NCBI RefSeq assembly: GCF_014646235.1 | Contig: NZ_BMNB01000016.1 | Coordinates: 97,391-161,390 of the forward strand | Direction: 5' to 3' | Source: Micromonospora sonchi | GTDB lineage: Bacteria > Actinomycetota > Actinomycetes > Mycobacteriales > Micromonosporaceae | Length of the DNA: 64,000 nt | Shown: positions 14,685 to 25,862 of the stretch, one piece after another | Numbering within the stretch: the first letter of the stretch is position 1 | How the letters are laid out: the number at the start of each line of letters is the position of its first letter | Made by a program: the position numbers and the translations under genes | The notes under the pieces: generated by a model | Told to the model about the DNA's origin: nothing | Databases searched by the model: none | The model's input: only the letters and a program-made list of their open reading frames with translations

Positions 14685-17291
14685 TCAGGCCTTGAGCATG
14701 TCGTCCAGCAGCAGGGCGCACCGGATGACCCCGAGGTGGCTGTACGCCTGCGGGTGGTTGCCCAGCCCACGCTCGGCGAGCGGGTCGTACTGCTCGGGCA
14801 GCAGCCCGGTCGGACCCGCGGTGTCGATCATCTGGAGGAACAGCTCCTCAGCGTCGGTGCGCCGGCCGGTGCGCAGGTACGCCTCGATCAGCCACGACGT
14901 GCAGATGTGGAAGCCACCCTCGCGGCCGGGCAGGCCGTCGTCCCAGTGGTAGCGGTAGACGACCGGGCCGCTGCGCAGATCCGCCTCGATCTTCAGCACG
15001 GTGGAGAGGAAGCGCGGATCGTCACCGGGCAGGAGGCCGGACAGGCCGATCCACAACGACGAGGCGTCCATCTCCTCGTCGCCGTAGGCGACGCTGTACG
15101 CCTCGGCGTGCTCGTGCCAGCCGTACTCGAGCACGTTGGCGGCGATCCGGTCGCGCAGCTCCACCCACTCCGACCGGTCCCCGCCGCCGTGCTGGCGCGC
15201 GACGTGCAGCGCCCGGTCGACGGTCATCCAGCACATCACCTTCGAGAAGATGTGGTGCCGGGGTGGCAGCCGGGCCTCCCAGATGCCGTGGTCCGGCTCG
15301 TGCCAGCGGCGGCGGACCGCCTCGACCATGTTCTCCAGCACCCGCCACTCCTCGGACCGGACCGAGCCGCGCACGTCGGCGGTGGCGGCGATCAGGTCGG
15401 CGATCGGGCCGAAGACGTCCAACTGGAGTTGGTGGTTGGCGAGGTTGCCGACGCGTACCGGCCGGGAGCCGGCGTAGCCGGGCAGGGTGTCGATGACGGC
15501 CTCGGCGCCCAGCTCGTAGCCGTCCACCGTGTAGAGCGGGTGCAGCCGCTCGGGGTGCCCTCCGGTGCGCTCCACGCAGCCGTCGACCCAGCGCAGGAAC
15601 GCCTCGGCCTCGGTGATCGAGCCCAGGTCGACCAGCGCCCGGGCGGTCATCGCGGCGTCGCGCAGCCAGCAGTAGCGGTAGTCCCAGTTACGGACGCCAC
15701 CCAGTTCCTCGGGGAGCGAGGTGGTCGCCGCGGCCAGGATCGAACCGGTCGCCTCGTGGCAGAGCCCCCGCAGCGTCAGCGCGCTGCGGGCGACCAGATC
15801 CCGCGCGGTGGTGGGCAGCCGTAGCGTGGACACCCACTCCTTCCAGGGTCGCTCCGCCGCGGCCTGGCGCTCGTGGATCGGCAGCCGGTGGTGCTCCAGG
15901 CTGTGCGTGCCGAAGCGCAGCTCCAGCACCACCTGCCCGCCGAGCGCGGTGAGGTCCACCACCGCCTTGGCGCTCGCGTACCCGCCGTCGTTGCTCACCT
16001 CCCACTGCACACCGGGGGCGTAGAGCGCGGCCGGCTCGTTGGAGCCGAGCACCAGCAGACCGTCGCCGAGCGGTTGCAGCTGCACCGCGACCTGCGCGAA
16101 CTCCGGCCGGGGGGCGAACTCCACCCGGACCCGGCCGGTGCCGGTGAGCACCCGGATCAGGGTGGAGTCCCCGGAGATGATCGCCGGACCGTCCGGCGTG
16201 GCCTTGGGGTCGGGCTTGTCCAGCCAGTCGGTGACGGTCAGCCCCGACCAGCGGGTCTCCACGGTCATCGTGCCGGAGCGGTAGCGCTGGCCCAGCGGGA
16301 TGCCGCCGCGCTCCGGGGCGACGCTGAAGTGCCCGGCCGGGCTGCCGCCGACCAGGTCGGCGAAGATCGCCGCCGAGTCGGGCTTGGGGTTGCAGAGCCA
16401 GGTCACCTTCGCGTCGGGCGTGAGCAGCGCCACCGTACGCCCGTTGGCCAGCATCGAGTGCCGCTCGATCGGCACCGCGCGTTCGCCGAAGAGCCAGTGC
16501 CGGCGGGTCTCCAGGAGCAGCCCGAGCGCCCGGGCCGCCTCGATCGGCTCGGCTACCCGGTAGCCGGCCTTGGTCTCGCCCGGCCCGATCTTGATGCCGA
16601 CATCGGGGCCGGTGAGGTTGCCGAAGGCGTTCTCGTCCGTGACGTCGTCGCCGATGAAGAGCACCCCGCTGGCCGAGAGCTGGGTGCGCAACTGGTCGAC
16701 CGCGGTGCCCTTGTGGGTGGCCACCACGGAGAGCTCGATGACTTCCTTGCCCTGGGTGACCGTGACGTCCGGCCAGGTGGCGGGGCCGTTGCGGACCGCC
16801 TCGATGGCCGTGGCGGCGATCTGGGGGTCCATCCCCCGGGTGTGTACGGCGACGCTGGCCGGCTTGCGTTCGAGTCGTACGCCCGGGTGGGCTGCGGCGA
16901 TCTCGCGCAGCGCCTCCCGGAGCCGGGTGCGCACGGCGATCAGCTCGGGGGAGAGTCGCTCGACGAAGCCGATGTCGAACTCGGAGCCGTGGCTGCCGAC
17001 CAGGTGGACCTCGCTGGGCAGCCGGGAGAGCGCGGCCAGGTCACGCAGCGCGCGCCCGGAGACCACGGCCACCGTGGTCTGCGGCAGCGCGGCCAGGGCG
17101 CGCACCGCCGCGACCGACTCCGGCAGGGGTACGGCCTTGCTCGGGTCCGCCACGATCGGCGCGAGCGTGCCGTCGTAGTCGCAGGCGACCAGGAGTTGCG
17201 GCACCCGGGCGATCCGCCCGATGGCGGCCCGCAACTCCGGATCCATGCTGCCGGCCGCCGGCGTGATGATCTCGTTCGAGACGGCGTTCAC
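14685..17291 (-). CDS. otsB: Trehalose-6-phosphate phosphatase fused to GH15 glycosidase
   Basis: An 868-residue fusion. Residues 1-255 are an HAD phosphatase of the OtsB type (D38-YD40-GTLAP, SGR, GDDVTDE) that releases trehalose from trehalose-6-phosphate. Residues from about 265 to the end are a glycoside hydrolase family 15 module (NWDYRYCWLRDA, candidate catalytic Glu833 in LPEQYDP, GNHPQAYSH). Bacterial GH15 proteins of this kind include trehalases, so one chain may make and split trehalose, but glucoamylase-like action is possible. The GTG start overlaps the otsA stop as GTGA. Fusions like this occur in other actinobacteria. Confidence 0.9.
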   Translation of the reverse strand: MNAVSNEIITPAAGSMDPELRAAIGRIARVPQLLVACDYDGTLAPIVADPSKAVPLPESVAAVRALAALPQTTVAVVSGRALRDLAALSRLPSEVHLVGSHGSEFDIGFVERLSPELIAVRTRLREALREIAAAHPGVRLERKPASVAVHTRGMDPQIAATAIEAVRNGPATWPDVTVTQGKEVIELSVVATHKGTAVDQLRTQLSASGVLFIGDDVTDENAFGNLTGPDVGIKIGPGETKAGYRVAEPIEAARALGLLLETRRHWLFGERAVPIERHSMLANGRTVALLTPDAKVTWLCNPKPDSAAIFADLVGGSPAGHFSVAPERGGIPLGQRYRSGTMTVETRWSGLTVTDWLDKPDPKATPDGPAIISGDSTLIRVLTGTGRVRVEFAPRPEFAQVAVQLQPLGDGLLVLGSNEPAALYAPGVQWEVSNDGGYASAKAVVDLTALGGQVVLELRFGTHSLEHHRLPIHERQAAAERPWKEWVSTLRLPTTARDLVARSALTLRGLCHEATGSILAAATTSLPEELGGVRNWDYRYCWLRDAAMTARALVDLGSITEAEAFLRWVDGCVERTGGHPERLHPLYTVDGYELGAEAVIDTLPGYAGSRPVRVGNLANHQLQLDVFGPIADLIAATADVRGSVRSEEWRVLENMVEAVRRRWHEPDHGIWEARLPPRHHIFSKVMCWMTVDRALHVARQHGGGDRSEWVELRDRIAANVLEYGWHEHAEAYSVAYGDEEMDASSLWIGLSGLLPGDDPRFLSTVLKIEADLRSGPVVYRYHWDDGLPGREGGFHICTSWLIEAYLRTGRRTDAEELFLQMIDTAGPTGLLPEQYDPLAERGLGNHPQAYSHLGVIRCALLLDDMLKA

Positions 17292-18688
17292 GGCGCCTCC
17301 ATGTCGGGCACACCGAGTTCGGTGAGGAAGGACTTCGCCCAGTGCCCCACATCGTGGGTGCGCAAATGGCGTTGCATGGTCCGCATACGGCGACGAGCCT
17401 CCGGCTTCTCCACATGTACGGCCCGGAGCAGGGCGTCTTTGACCGCGTCCGGGTCGTGCGGGTTGCACAGGAACGCCTGACGCAGCTCGGTGGCCGCGCC
17501 GGCGAACTCACTGAGTACGAGTGCGCCCCCGTGGTCCGCCCTGGATGCGACGTACTCCTTGGCCACCAGATTCATACCGTCTCGTAGCGGGGTCACCATC
17601 ATCACGTCGGCGGCGGCGTACATCGCAGCCAGCTCGGTGCGACTGTACGACTGATGCAGATAGTGCACCGCAGGCACGCCGACCCGGCCGAATTCGCCGT
17701 TGATCCGGCCCACCTCGCGCTCGACTTTGACCCGAAGTGCCTGGTAGTGCTCGACCCGCTCCCGGCTCGGTGTGGCGACCTGCACCATGACGGCGTCCGG
17801 CACTGTCAACTTTCCGTCAGCCAGCAGTTCGCGGAACGCCTTGAGTCGCAGCTCGATGCCCTTGGTGTAGTCGAGGCGGTCCACCCCCAGGACGATCGTC
17901 CGGGGGTTGCCCAGCTCCTCGCGGATCTCCTTGGCCCGGGCCTGGATCGCCGGGTCCGCCGCCAGCCGCTCCATCTCCTGCGTGTCGATGGAGATGGGGA
18001 ACGCGCCGGCCTTCACCTGGCGACCGTCCACCTGGATCATCTGGCCCTCGTAGCGCAGGCCGAGCAGATGCCGGGCCAACCGGACGAAGTTCTGCGCGGC
18101 GAGCCGCTGCTGGAAGCCGACCAGGTCGGCGCCGAGCAGCCCGCGCAGGATCTCACTCCGGAAAGGCATCTGCATGAACAACTCGATGGGCGGGAAGGGG
18201 ATGTGCAGAAAGAAGCCGATCCGCAGGTCGGGGCGCAACTCCCGGAGCATCGCCGGCACCAGTTGAAGTTGGTAGTCCTGCACCCACACCGTGGCGCCCT
18301 CGGCCGCGACATCCGCCGCGGCCTCCGCGAACCGGGCGTTGACCAGGCGGTACGCCTCCCGCCAGCGGCGCTTGAAGGCGGGCGTCTCGACGGCGTCGTG
18401 GTAGAGCGGCCAGATCGTCGCGTTGGACTGGCCCTCGTAGTAACGCTCCAACTCCTCGGCGCTCAGCGGCACCGGATGCAGCCGGATCCCCTCCAGATCG
18501 AACGGTTCGGGCGCGGCGCCGGTGCCGCCGGCCCAGCCGACCCAGGTGCCGTGATGCTCGGCGAGGACGGGGTGCAGCGCGGTGACCAGCCCGCCCGGGC
18601 TGCGCCGCCACTGCCGTCCCTCGGGTGTGCTCACCTCGTCGACCGGCAGGCGGTTCGCCACTACGACAAAGGAGCTACGGACGGTCAC
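17288..18688 (-). CDS. otsA: Trehalose-6-phosphate synthase
   Basis: A GT20 enzyme of 466 residues joining UDP- or GDP-glucose to glucose-6-phosphate. It shows VANRLPV near the N-terminus, the GWAGG loop, WVQDYQLQLVP, HIPFPP, the catalytic DRLDYTKGIELRLKAF segment, and the sugar-nucleotide site DGMNLVAKEY-x9-LVLSEFAGA. The length is normal. The GTG start at 18688 has GGAGGTGG 6 nt upstream, which decides against the longer open frame. The product feeds the coupled OtsB-GH15 protein. Confidence 0.95.
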   Translation of the reverse strand: MTVRSSFVVVANRLPVDEVSTPEGRQWRRSPGGLVTALHPVLAEHHGTWVGWAGGTGAAPEPFDLEGIRLHPVPLSAEELERYYEGQSNATIWPLYHDAVETPAFKRRWREAYRLVNARFAEAAADVAAEGATVWVQDYQLQLVPAMLRELRPDLRIGFFLHIPFPPIELFMQMPFRSEILRGLLGADLVGFQQRLAAQNFVRLARHLLGLRYEGQMIQVDGRQVKAGAFPISIDTQEMERLAADPAIQARAKEIREELGNPRTIVLGVDRLDYTKGIELRLKAFRELLADGKLTVPDAVMVQVATPSRERVEHYQALRVKVEREVGRINGEFGRVGVPAVHYLHQSYSRTELAAMYAAADVMMVTPLRDGMNLVAKEYVASRADHGGALVLSEFAGAATELRQAFLCNPHDPDAVKDALLRAVHVEKPEARRRMRTMQRHLRTHDVGHWAKSFLTELGVPDMEAP

Positions 18689-19028
18689 GATCGGCCACCT
18701 CCGGGTGCTGACGGGTCCACCGCGATGAGCGTACTGAGCGTAGCCGCGGTGTCTGATCCCCCGTGCCGGAGTCACGTACCCGTCCCAGACTGGCCGAAGC
18801 GCCGGCGTGATCATGGTGACAGGTGCCTCGTCAGTGGTCTCCGCCACCCCGCCACCCCGCCGCCACGGCGGTCCGGGCGGGGCGATGTGGGCGCGAGGCC
18901 GCGTACCTGTCAGGATTGAGGATGGCGTGCGCGCGGCCGGCTCCCGGCCGGCGGCGGCGGGTGGCGGCGCGGCCCGCGCCCCGCACCACGCAATTCGGCG
19001 ATCGCAACCGACGGAGGTAGCCCGCACC
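18689..19028. other. Divergent intergenic region otsA/ettA, no gene seen
   Basis: About 340 nt between divergent genes. Open frames here lack coding character. It holds ribosome-binding sequences at both ends (near 18695-18702 for otsA, ggaggtag at 19013-19020 for ettA) and a C-rich stretch near 18840-18880. Promoters for both genes must lie here, but no hexamer pair is clear enough to assign. Confidence 0.6.
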
Positions 19029-20705
<1,677 letters not shown>

Positions 20706-20720
20706 CCGGGGCCGATACCC

Positions 20721-21152
20721 GTGGCTGACCGGTTCGTCTTCGAGTGCACCCTGCGGTGGTCCGACCTTGACGCCTACGGCCACCTCAACAACGCCCGTTT
20801 CCTCACCCTCTACGAGGAGGCCCGGGTGGCGTTGATGTTCGTCGGTGCCCGGGCGCAGGGCGTCGACTCGTTCGCCGACGGCGTGGTGATCCGCCGACAC
20901 GAGATCGACTACCTGCGCCCGGTCGGTTACGCCCTGAGCCGGGCCACCGACGAGGCGGCTCCCACCGTACGGATCGAAATGTGGGTGGAGCAGGTCCGGA
21001 CCGGCTCCTTCACCCTGGGCTACGAGATGTACGACGGCGAGCTGCTGGTCAGCCGGGCGAGTTCGGTGCTGGTTCCGTTCGACCTGGCCCGGCAGCTGCC
21101 CCGGCGGCTCAGCGATGAGGAGCGCACCTTCCTGCTCGGGTACGCCGCGTGA
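20721..21152 (+). CDS. Acyl-CoA thioesterase, hotdog fold
   Basis: A 143-residue single hotdog domain of the 4-hydroxybenzoyl-CoA thioesterase/YbgC type. The catalytic segment is WSDLDAYGHLNNARF (13-27), with the key Asp at 17 and HLNN after it. The substrate acyl group is unknown. GTG start 15 nt after ettA; the stop overlaps the next gene (GTGA), so ettA, this gene and the 230-residue ORF appear co-transcribed. Confidence 0.9.
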   Translation: MADRFVFECTLRWSDLDAYGHLNNARFLTLYEEARVALMFVGARAQGVDSFADGVVIRRHEIDYLRPVGYALSRATDEAAPTVRIEMWVEQVRTGSFTLGYEMYDGELLVSRASSVLVPFDLARQLPRRLSDEERTFLLGYAA

Positions 21153-21841
21153 GCGGCATCGGTGCCGGTGCGCGGCACGGAATCGAGAGCGTCGCCGACG
21201 CCGAGACGTTCCTGGCCCGGCTCGTCCGGCTGGAGCGCGCCGCGCTGGTCCGGCTGCGTCCGGCCGGTACGCCGGCACATACCGCCCTCTGGGCCCGACT
21301 GCCCTGGGGGGTGCTGGCGGTCCGCACGGTGGCCGGCGCGGGCGCCGGCGACGTCACCGTCGAGGCCGGGCAGCTGCTCGCCGAGCTGGCGGCCGGACGC
21401 AGCGCACTGCCGGCCCGCCACGACGCCCGGTGGCGGTGGCCGCTCCCGCCGCCGGCCAGTCGGCGGATCGAGACGCTGCCCGGCGCGGAGCTGCGCCGGC
21501 TCGCCGAGGCGGCGGCCGACACCCTGCGCACGGCGGGCACGCACGGGATCGCCGGCCGGGCGGTCGGGCAGCGGGCGCTGCGCGACGCCCTGCTGGACCA
21601 CGTCGCGGTGGTGGTTACTCCCAACGACGAACCGGAGCACCCGGTGCCGGTGACCCAGCGGACGGTGCAGGGTCTGATCCGGATGGGGTTTCTCGGTCCC
21701 GGGGGTTCCCCCGGCCCGGACGAGGTCCACGTCCGCGCGACTGGCCGATGGGTCGGCCTGGTGGGACCGTACGGAGCCGTCTGGTCGCAGAAGGCCGCTG
21801 ATCTTGTCGTACGACCCGCCGGGGCTCATCCGAACGGATGA
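21149..21841 (+). CDS. Conserved actinobacterial protein, unknown function
   Basis: A 230-residue protein with no domain I recognise. The middle is Ala/Arg/Leu-rich, and the C-terminal third has conserved-looking stretches (VVVTPNDEPEHPVPVTQRTV, LIRMGFLG, WVGLVGPYGAVWS). No signal peptide or membrane segment. Its GTG start lies within the end of the thioesterase gene, so it is translationally coupled. Codon use matches neighbours. Confidence 0.8.
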   Translation: MSGIGAGARHGIESVADAETFLARLVRLERAALVRLRPAGTPAHTALWARLPWGVLAVRTVAGAGAGDVTVEAGQLLAELAAGRSALPARHDARWRWPLPPPASRRIETLPGAELRRLAEAAADTLRTAGTHGIAGRAVGQRALRDALLDHVAVVVTPNDEPEHPVPVTQRTVQGLIRMGFLGPGGSPGPDEVHVRATGRWVGLVGPYGAVWSQKAADLVVRPAGAHPNG

Positions 21842-21972
21842 CCGCCTATCGTCATTCCGGCCTGGGGCTGGCGTTGGGGGGATGCTTCGCACCGGCTGTC
21901 CGGGTACCGTCCATCCTCGGATCCAACCCACCGTAGGCGACTGGATCCGCTGGGGAGTGAGGTGCGCGAGCG

Positions 21973-22557
21973 ATGCCGTGGTGGTCATGGCGCCCTGGTC
22001 CCGCCAGTGGCGGCGACGCGGAAATTCGAAGCAGGATCACGGTGGAGGAGGCTGTCCGAGTCGGACCGCCAACGCCCCGTAAGCCAGGGGACGACTGTCC
22101 GGGCGGTGAGCATCACTTGATCGCCGACATGCCGGCCACCGTCGAACCGGTCACCCTGCGCCGGATCTGCGACGCACTCGACCTGCTCGACGTGCGCTAT
22201 CTCGCCGACGGTGACGGCAATCTGCTGGCCATGTGGGAGCGGCACGCCGTGCTGGTCGCACTGGAGGGCCCGGAGGACGAGATCCTCGTGCTACGGGCCC
22301 GACCGCACGCCACCGTGCCGCCCGACTGGGCGGACCGGGCATACCGGGTGGTCAACGAGTGGAACCACACCCGACGCTTCTGCAAGGCGTACGTGGGTGA
22401 CGCCACCGAGCGGGGCCAACTGCCGATCTACGCCGAGTTGCAGGTGCCGCTCGCCGCAGGTACCCACGACGCGCTCCTGGTCGAGTTGCTCGATTGCGGG
22501 GCCGCCGTGGCGACGAGTTTCGTCGACTGGTTGCACGACGAGGGCGCCCTGCTCTGA
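21973..22557 (+). CDS. YbjN domain protein
   Basis: A 194-residue protein whose C-terminal 140 residues form a YbjN domain (LRRICDALDLLDVRYLADGDGNLLAMWE, VVNEWNHTRRFCKAYV, LPIYAELQVPLAAGTHD, CGAAVATSFVDWLH). The fold resembles type III secretion chaperones; in actinobacteria YbjN proteins are common and of unknown role. The first 48 residues are variable and start MPWWSW; a shorter start near residue 50 (MPATVEPVTL) cannot be excluded. Its end converges with the globin gene across a 19-bp tandem repeat. Confidence 0.85.
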   Translation: MPWWSWRPGPASGGDAEIRSRITVEEAVRVGPPTPRKPGDDCPGGEHHLIADMPATVEPVTLRRICDALDLLDVRYLADGDGNLLAMWERHAVLVALEGPEDEILVLRARPHATVPPDWADRAYRVVNEWNHTRRFCKAYVGDATERGQLPIYAELQVPLAAGTHDALLVELLDCGAAVATSFVDWLHDEGALL

Positions 22558-22564
22558 CGCCGAT

Positions 22565-22692
22565 GGTCCGGCCGGGTCACGCGGGTCCGGCCGGGTCACG
22601 CGGGTCCGGCCGGGTCACGCGGGTCCGGCCGGGTCACGCGGGTCCGGCCGGGTCACGCGGGTCCGGCCGGGTCACGCGGGTCCGGCCGGGTC
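22565..22692. repeat. 19-bp tandem repeat, about 6.7 copies
   Basis: The unit gggtccggccgggtcacgc repeats without visible mismatch from just after the YbjN stop into the last codons of the globin gene. Each unit carries an in-frame TGA for the globin strand, so copy number does not change the globin C-terminus (DPAGPA). Confidence 0.92.
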
Positions 22693-23103
22693 CTCCATCA
22701 CGTTGACCATGAAGTACGCCGCGCGCTCCAGGTAGTTCCAGAGTTCGCTGGCGATCGCCGGCGGCAGATCGAGGCTGTCGACGGCGCGACGCATGTGGCG
22801 CAGCCAGGCGTCGCGTTCGGCGGGGCCGATCCGGAACGGCGCGTGCCGCATCCGCAGCCGGGGATGACCCCGCTGGGCGGAGTATGTGTTTGGGCCACCC
22901 CAGTACTGCATGAGGAAGAGCCGCATCCGCTCGTTGGCCGGGCCCAGATCCTCCTCCGGATACAACGGGCGCAGCAGCGGGTCGGTGGCGATGCCGGCGT
23001 AGAACTCGTCGACCAGCTTGCGGAACGTGGGCTCGCCGCCGACGGCGTCGAACAGCGTGACCGCCTCGCCGCGGGGTTCGGACTCAGCTGCGGGATTCAC
23101 CAT
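22672..23103 (-). CDS. glbO: Truncated hemoglobin, group II (trHbO)
   Basis: A 143-residue 2-on-2 globin. The proximal His is H87 (MRHAPFRIG), the B10 Tyr is Y35 (EFYAGIATDP), a Tyr lies in the CD loop (RPLYPEEDL) and the group II Trp at G8 is W100 (RDAWLRHM). Group II globins bind O2 tightly and are linked to respiration and peroxide or NO handling. The last six residues are encoded by the final unit of the tandem repeat. Confidence 0.95.
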   Translation of the reverse strand: MVNPAAESEPRGEAVTLFDAVGGEPTFRKLVDEFYAGIATDPLLRPLYPEEDLGPANERMRLFLMQYWGGPNTYSAQRGHPRLRMRHAPFRIGPAERDAWLRHMRRAVDSLDLPPAIASELWNYLERAAYFMVNVMEDPAGPA

Positions 23104-23163
23104 TCCATCCTGCCAGGCTTCGCCGGTGGACGGCCGGGCCGGGACGGTCCTGCGGACGGTGGT

Positions 23164-24525
23164 TCAGGTCACCGCGTGCCGAGGTCGGTCCGGTCCCACG
23201 CGTTCGGGGCCCGGGTCACCGGAGGGCGGCTGCGCCCCGGCGGCGCCGGTCGGGCCCTGTCCGGCGGCATCGATGGCAGCCGCCACGGTCTGTTGGTCCG
23301 GAAAGCTCCGGGCGACGAACGCCATCAGCACCACGCCGACGGTGCTCCACACGCCGACCACGACCGGGATCGGGAACCGCTCGGCGAGCAGCCCGGTCAC
23401 CAGCACCGCCGCACCCTGGATCACCTGGAGGCCCGTGGCCATCACCCCGAACGCCCGGGCGCGGAAGCCGTTGGGGAGGGCCTGGACGAAGAGGCCGTTG
23501 GACACCGGGAGGATGCCCGCGACCGCGAACCCGCAGACGGCAGCGAGCAGTGCCACCACCACCGGCGGTGGATCGAGCAGCGCGGGCACCAGGGCCAGCG
23601 GGGCCAGGACGGCCAGTGGCCGCAGCAGTGCCTGCTGGCGGGCCGGCGTGAGGGCCCGCCCGACCACCAGGCCGCCGAGGATGAAGCCCACCGGGCTGGC
23701 TGCCATGATCAGGGCCTGGGCCGCTCCCGCGTTCATCCGGTCGGCGTGCTCGTTGGCCCAGGCCGCCGCCAGCCCCTCGGGCACGATGGAGAAGAGCACG
23801 GCACTGAAGACGAGCACGGCGATCGCCCGTAGCACCGGAGTGCGGAAGATCAGATTGAACCCGTCGGCGGTTTCCCGCAGCAGATGGCTGCGGTGCTTGC
23901 TGGTCATCGCCGGCGGACGGTCGTTGACGCCGAACCGGATGATCAGGGCCGACGCGGCGAAGGCGCACGCGTTGAGCAGCAGCGCCCCGGAGGGGCTGAA
24001 CGCCGCCACGGCGGCGCCGAGCAGATAGCCGACGACCTGGGCGGCCTGCCCTCCGCTGGTGATGAGCGAGAGCCCGAGGACGAGCCGCTCCTTCGACAGG
24101 ATCAGCGGCGTCAGCGCGGAGCGCGAGGCCTGACTCGGCGGATGGGCCAGGGTGGCGAGGAAGATCAGCACCAGGATCGCCGGCACCGACATGCCCGGGA
24201 TGGCGATGAGCAGCATCAACGCCACGCGGAAGAGGTCACAGACCACCATGACCTGCCGGTAGCTGTGCCGCTCGGCGACGGCGGCGAGCAGTGGCCCGCC
24301 GATCAGCCAGGGCAGGAAACTGACCGCGAAGGCGGCGGCGGAGAGGGCGACGGACTCGGTCTCCCGGTAGACGAGGAGGGTGACCGCCGCCTTGGCGACG
24401 TAATCGCCGATCCAGGTCAGCATTGCGGCCGTGAAAACGGCACGGTACTCACCCTGGGCGAAAACCTCCCGGAAGGTGGCTGGCCCTTCTTGAGGAGGTT
24501 GCTCGTCCGACACCATCGCCTCCAT
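23164..24525 (-). CDS. MFS transporter
   Basis: A 453-residue membrane protein with about 12 hydrophobic segments, in the pattern of the Major Facilitator Superfamily (MFS_3/enterobactin exporter-like): GDYVAKAA in helix 1, loop 2-3 AAVAERHSYRQVMVVCD, and SRSALTPLI. The substrate is unknown. The C-terminal 35 residues are Pro/Gly-rich and cytoplasmic. The longest ATG start is given; a GTG at codon 5 follows a GGAGG sequence and may be the true start. Confidence 0.88.
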   Translation of the reverse strand: MEAMVSDEQPPQEGPATFREVFAQGEYRAVFTAAMLTWIGDYVAKAAVTLLVYRETESVALSAAAFAVSFLPWLIGGPLLAAVAERHSYRQVMVVCDLFRVALMLLIAIPGMSVPAILVLIFLATLAHPPSQASRSALTPLILSKERLVLGLSLITSGGQAAQVVGYLLGAAVAAFSPSGALLLNACAFAASALIIRFGVNDRPPAMTSKHRSHLLRETADGFNLIFRTPVLRAIAVLVFSAVLFSIVPEGLAAAWANEHADRMNAGAAQALIMAASPVGFILGGLVVGRALTPARQQALLRPLAVLAPLALVPALLDPPPVVVALLAAVCGFAVAGILPVSNGLFVQALPNGFRARAFGVMATGLQVIQGAAVLVTGLLAERFPIPVVVGVWSTVGVVLMAFVARSFPDQQTVAAAIDAAGQGPTGAAGAQPPSGDPGPERVGPDRPRHAVT

Positions 24526-24743
24526 CGCCCCGGCAGCGTGCCACTCGTGATGGCTGCCCCGGTGCCATCGTCAGATCAACCGATCAGCGAGGACGTGACC
24601 ACGCTCTGGGGAGCGCGTGCACCGGATTCTGCCCGATTGTCTGACAGCTGGCTAGGGCGAACGGCTAGATCGTCGCATCTCCGACTGAACCGAACGGACG
24701 ATACCTGAGGGGCCGCTCGGCCGCGACCCCGCCGTCGGTCGGG

Positions 24744-25862
24744 TTACCGAGCCTCGCCCCGATCGGTTTCGGAGTCTCCGTGGGTAGTCGCGCCGGGAAA
24801 ACCACGCCCGGCCGCGATCCGCGCCGTGATGCCCGAGTTCTCCAGCGCCTCGGCGAGCCGGCGGCGCAGTTCCCGGGCCACGGCGCCCTGCCCGTCGGCG
24901 GTGGTCTTGACCACCGTCCGGATCACCGTTCCCTCCACCGTGATCTGTTCGACGCCCAGCACCTGCGGCGGCTCGACGATCGACGGCGCGAGTTCCGGAT
25001 CCGCCGCGATCGAGGCGGCGGCGGTACGCAGCACCGCGTTGGCCTCCTCGGTGCCGGCGAAGCCGATCGGCAGGTCGACCACCACCAGCGCCCAGCCCTG
25101 GCTCTTGTTGCCCACCCGGACGACCTCACCGTTGCGGATGTACCAGAGCACGCCCCGTCCGTCACGTACGGTGGTGACCCGCAGCCCGACCGCCTCGACC
25201 ACGCCGGTCGCCTCGCCGAGGTCGACGGTGTCGCCGACGCCGTACTGGTCCTCGATCAGCATGAACAGCCCCGCGATCAGGTCCTTCACCAGGCTCTGCG
25301 CGCCGAATCCGAGGGCGACACCGGCGATGCCCGCGCTGGCCAGCAGCGGCGCCAGGTCGAAGCTGAACTCCTTGAGCACCATCAGCAGGGCGATGCCGAA
25401 GATGAAGGCGGTGCTCATGCTGTGCAGCACCGAACCGATCGCCTCGGCGCGCTGCCGGCGACGCTCGGGGACGAACTCGCCGGGCTCGACGGCGGCGGAC
25501 GGGATGCGCTCGCGCAGCGGGCGGAGCATGGTGGGTACCCCGGAGTCGCTGGTGGTCCGCACCAGCCGCCGGATCGTTCGGTGCACCAGCCACCGGGCGG
25601 CCACCGCCAGCAGCAGGATCAGGATGATCCGCAGCGGTTTGATCAGGATCCAGTAGCTGCCCTCGGCGAACCACACCGAGCCGGTCAGTTCCCAGGCCCA
25701 CTTGCACAGGCTCAGGCTCTCGGTGAGGCACTCCGGGCTGGGGACGTCGACGGTCTCGGTCGGGGGCGAGGTCGGGGACGGGCTCGGCGTGACTGGTACG
25801 CCGCTGGGCATGCTGAGGGTCACGCCTGTGTTCGTACCGCAACCGTCCGGCGGACCCGCCAT
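24744..25862 (-). CDS. Small-conductance mechanosensitive channel (MscS family)
   Basis: A 372-residue channel protein. After a Pro/Thr/Ser-rich extracytoplasmic N-terminus come membrane segments at about 65-85 and 150-200; the pore helix is rich in Ala and Gly (ASAGIAGVALGFGAQSLVKDLIAG), the hallmark of MscS TM3. The beta domain follows (YGVGDTVDLGEATGVVEAVGLR). These channels release solutes on hypo-osmotic shock. The start at ATG 25862 is a choice; it has no clear ribosome site, and downstream starts are possible. Confidence 0.88.
   Translation of the reverse strand: MAGPPDGCGTNTGVTLSMPSGVPVTPSPSPTSPPTETVDVPSPECLTESLSLCKWAWELTGSVWFAEGSYWILIKPLRIILILLLAVAARWLVHRTIRRLVRTTSDSGVPTMLRPLRERIPSAAVEPGEFVPERRRQRAEAIGSVLHSMSTAFIFGIALLMVLKEFSFDLAPLLASAGIAGVALGFGAQSLVKDLIAGLFMLIEDQYGVGDTVDLGEATGVVEAVGLRVTTVRDGRGVLWYIRNGEVVRVGNKSQGWALVVVDLPIGFAGTEEANAVLRTAAASIAADPELAPSIVEPPQVLGVEQITVEGTVIRTVVKTTADGQGAVARELRRRLAEALENSGITARIAAGRGFPGATTHGDSETDRGEAR

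Noticed and set aside
22565..22692. CRISPR-like array
   Set aside because: The 19-bp units are head-to-tail with no unique spacers and no cas genes are near; it is a simple tandem repeat.
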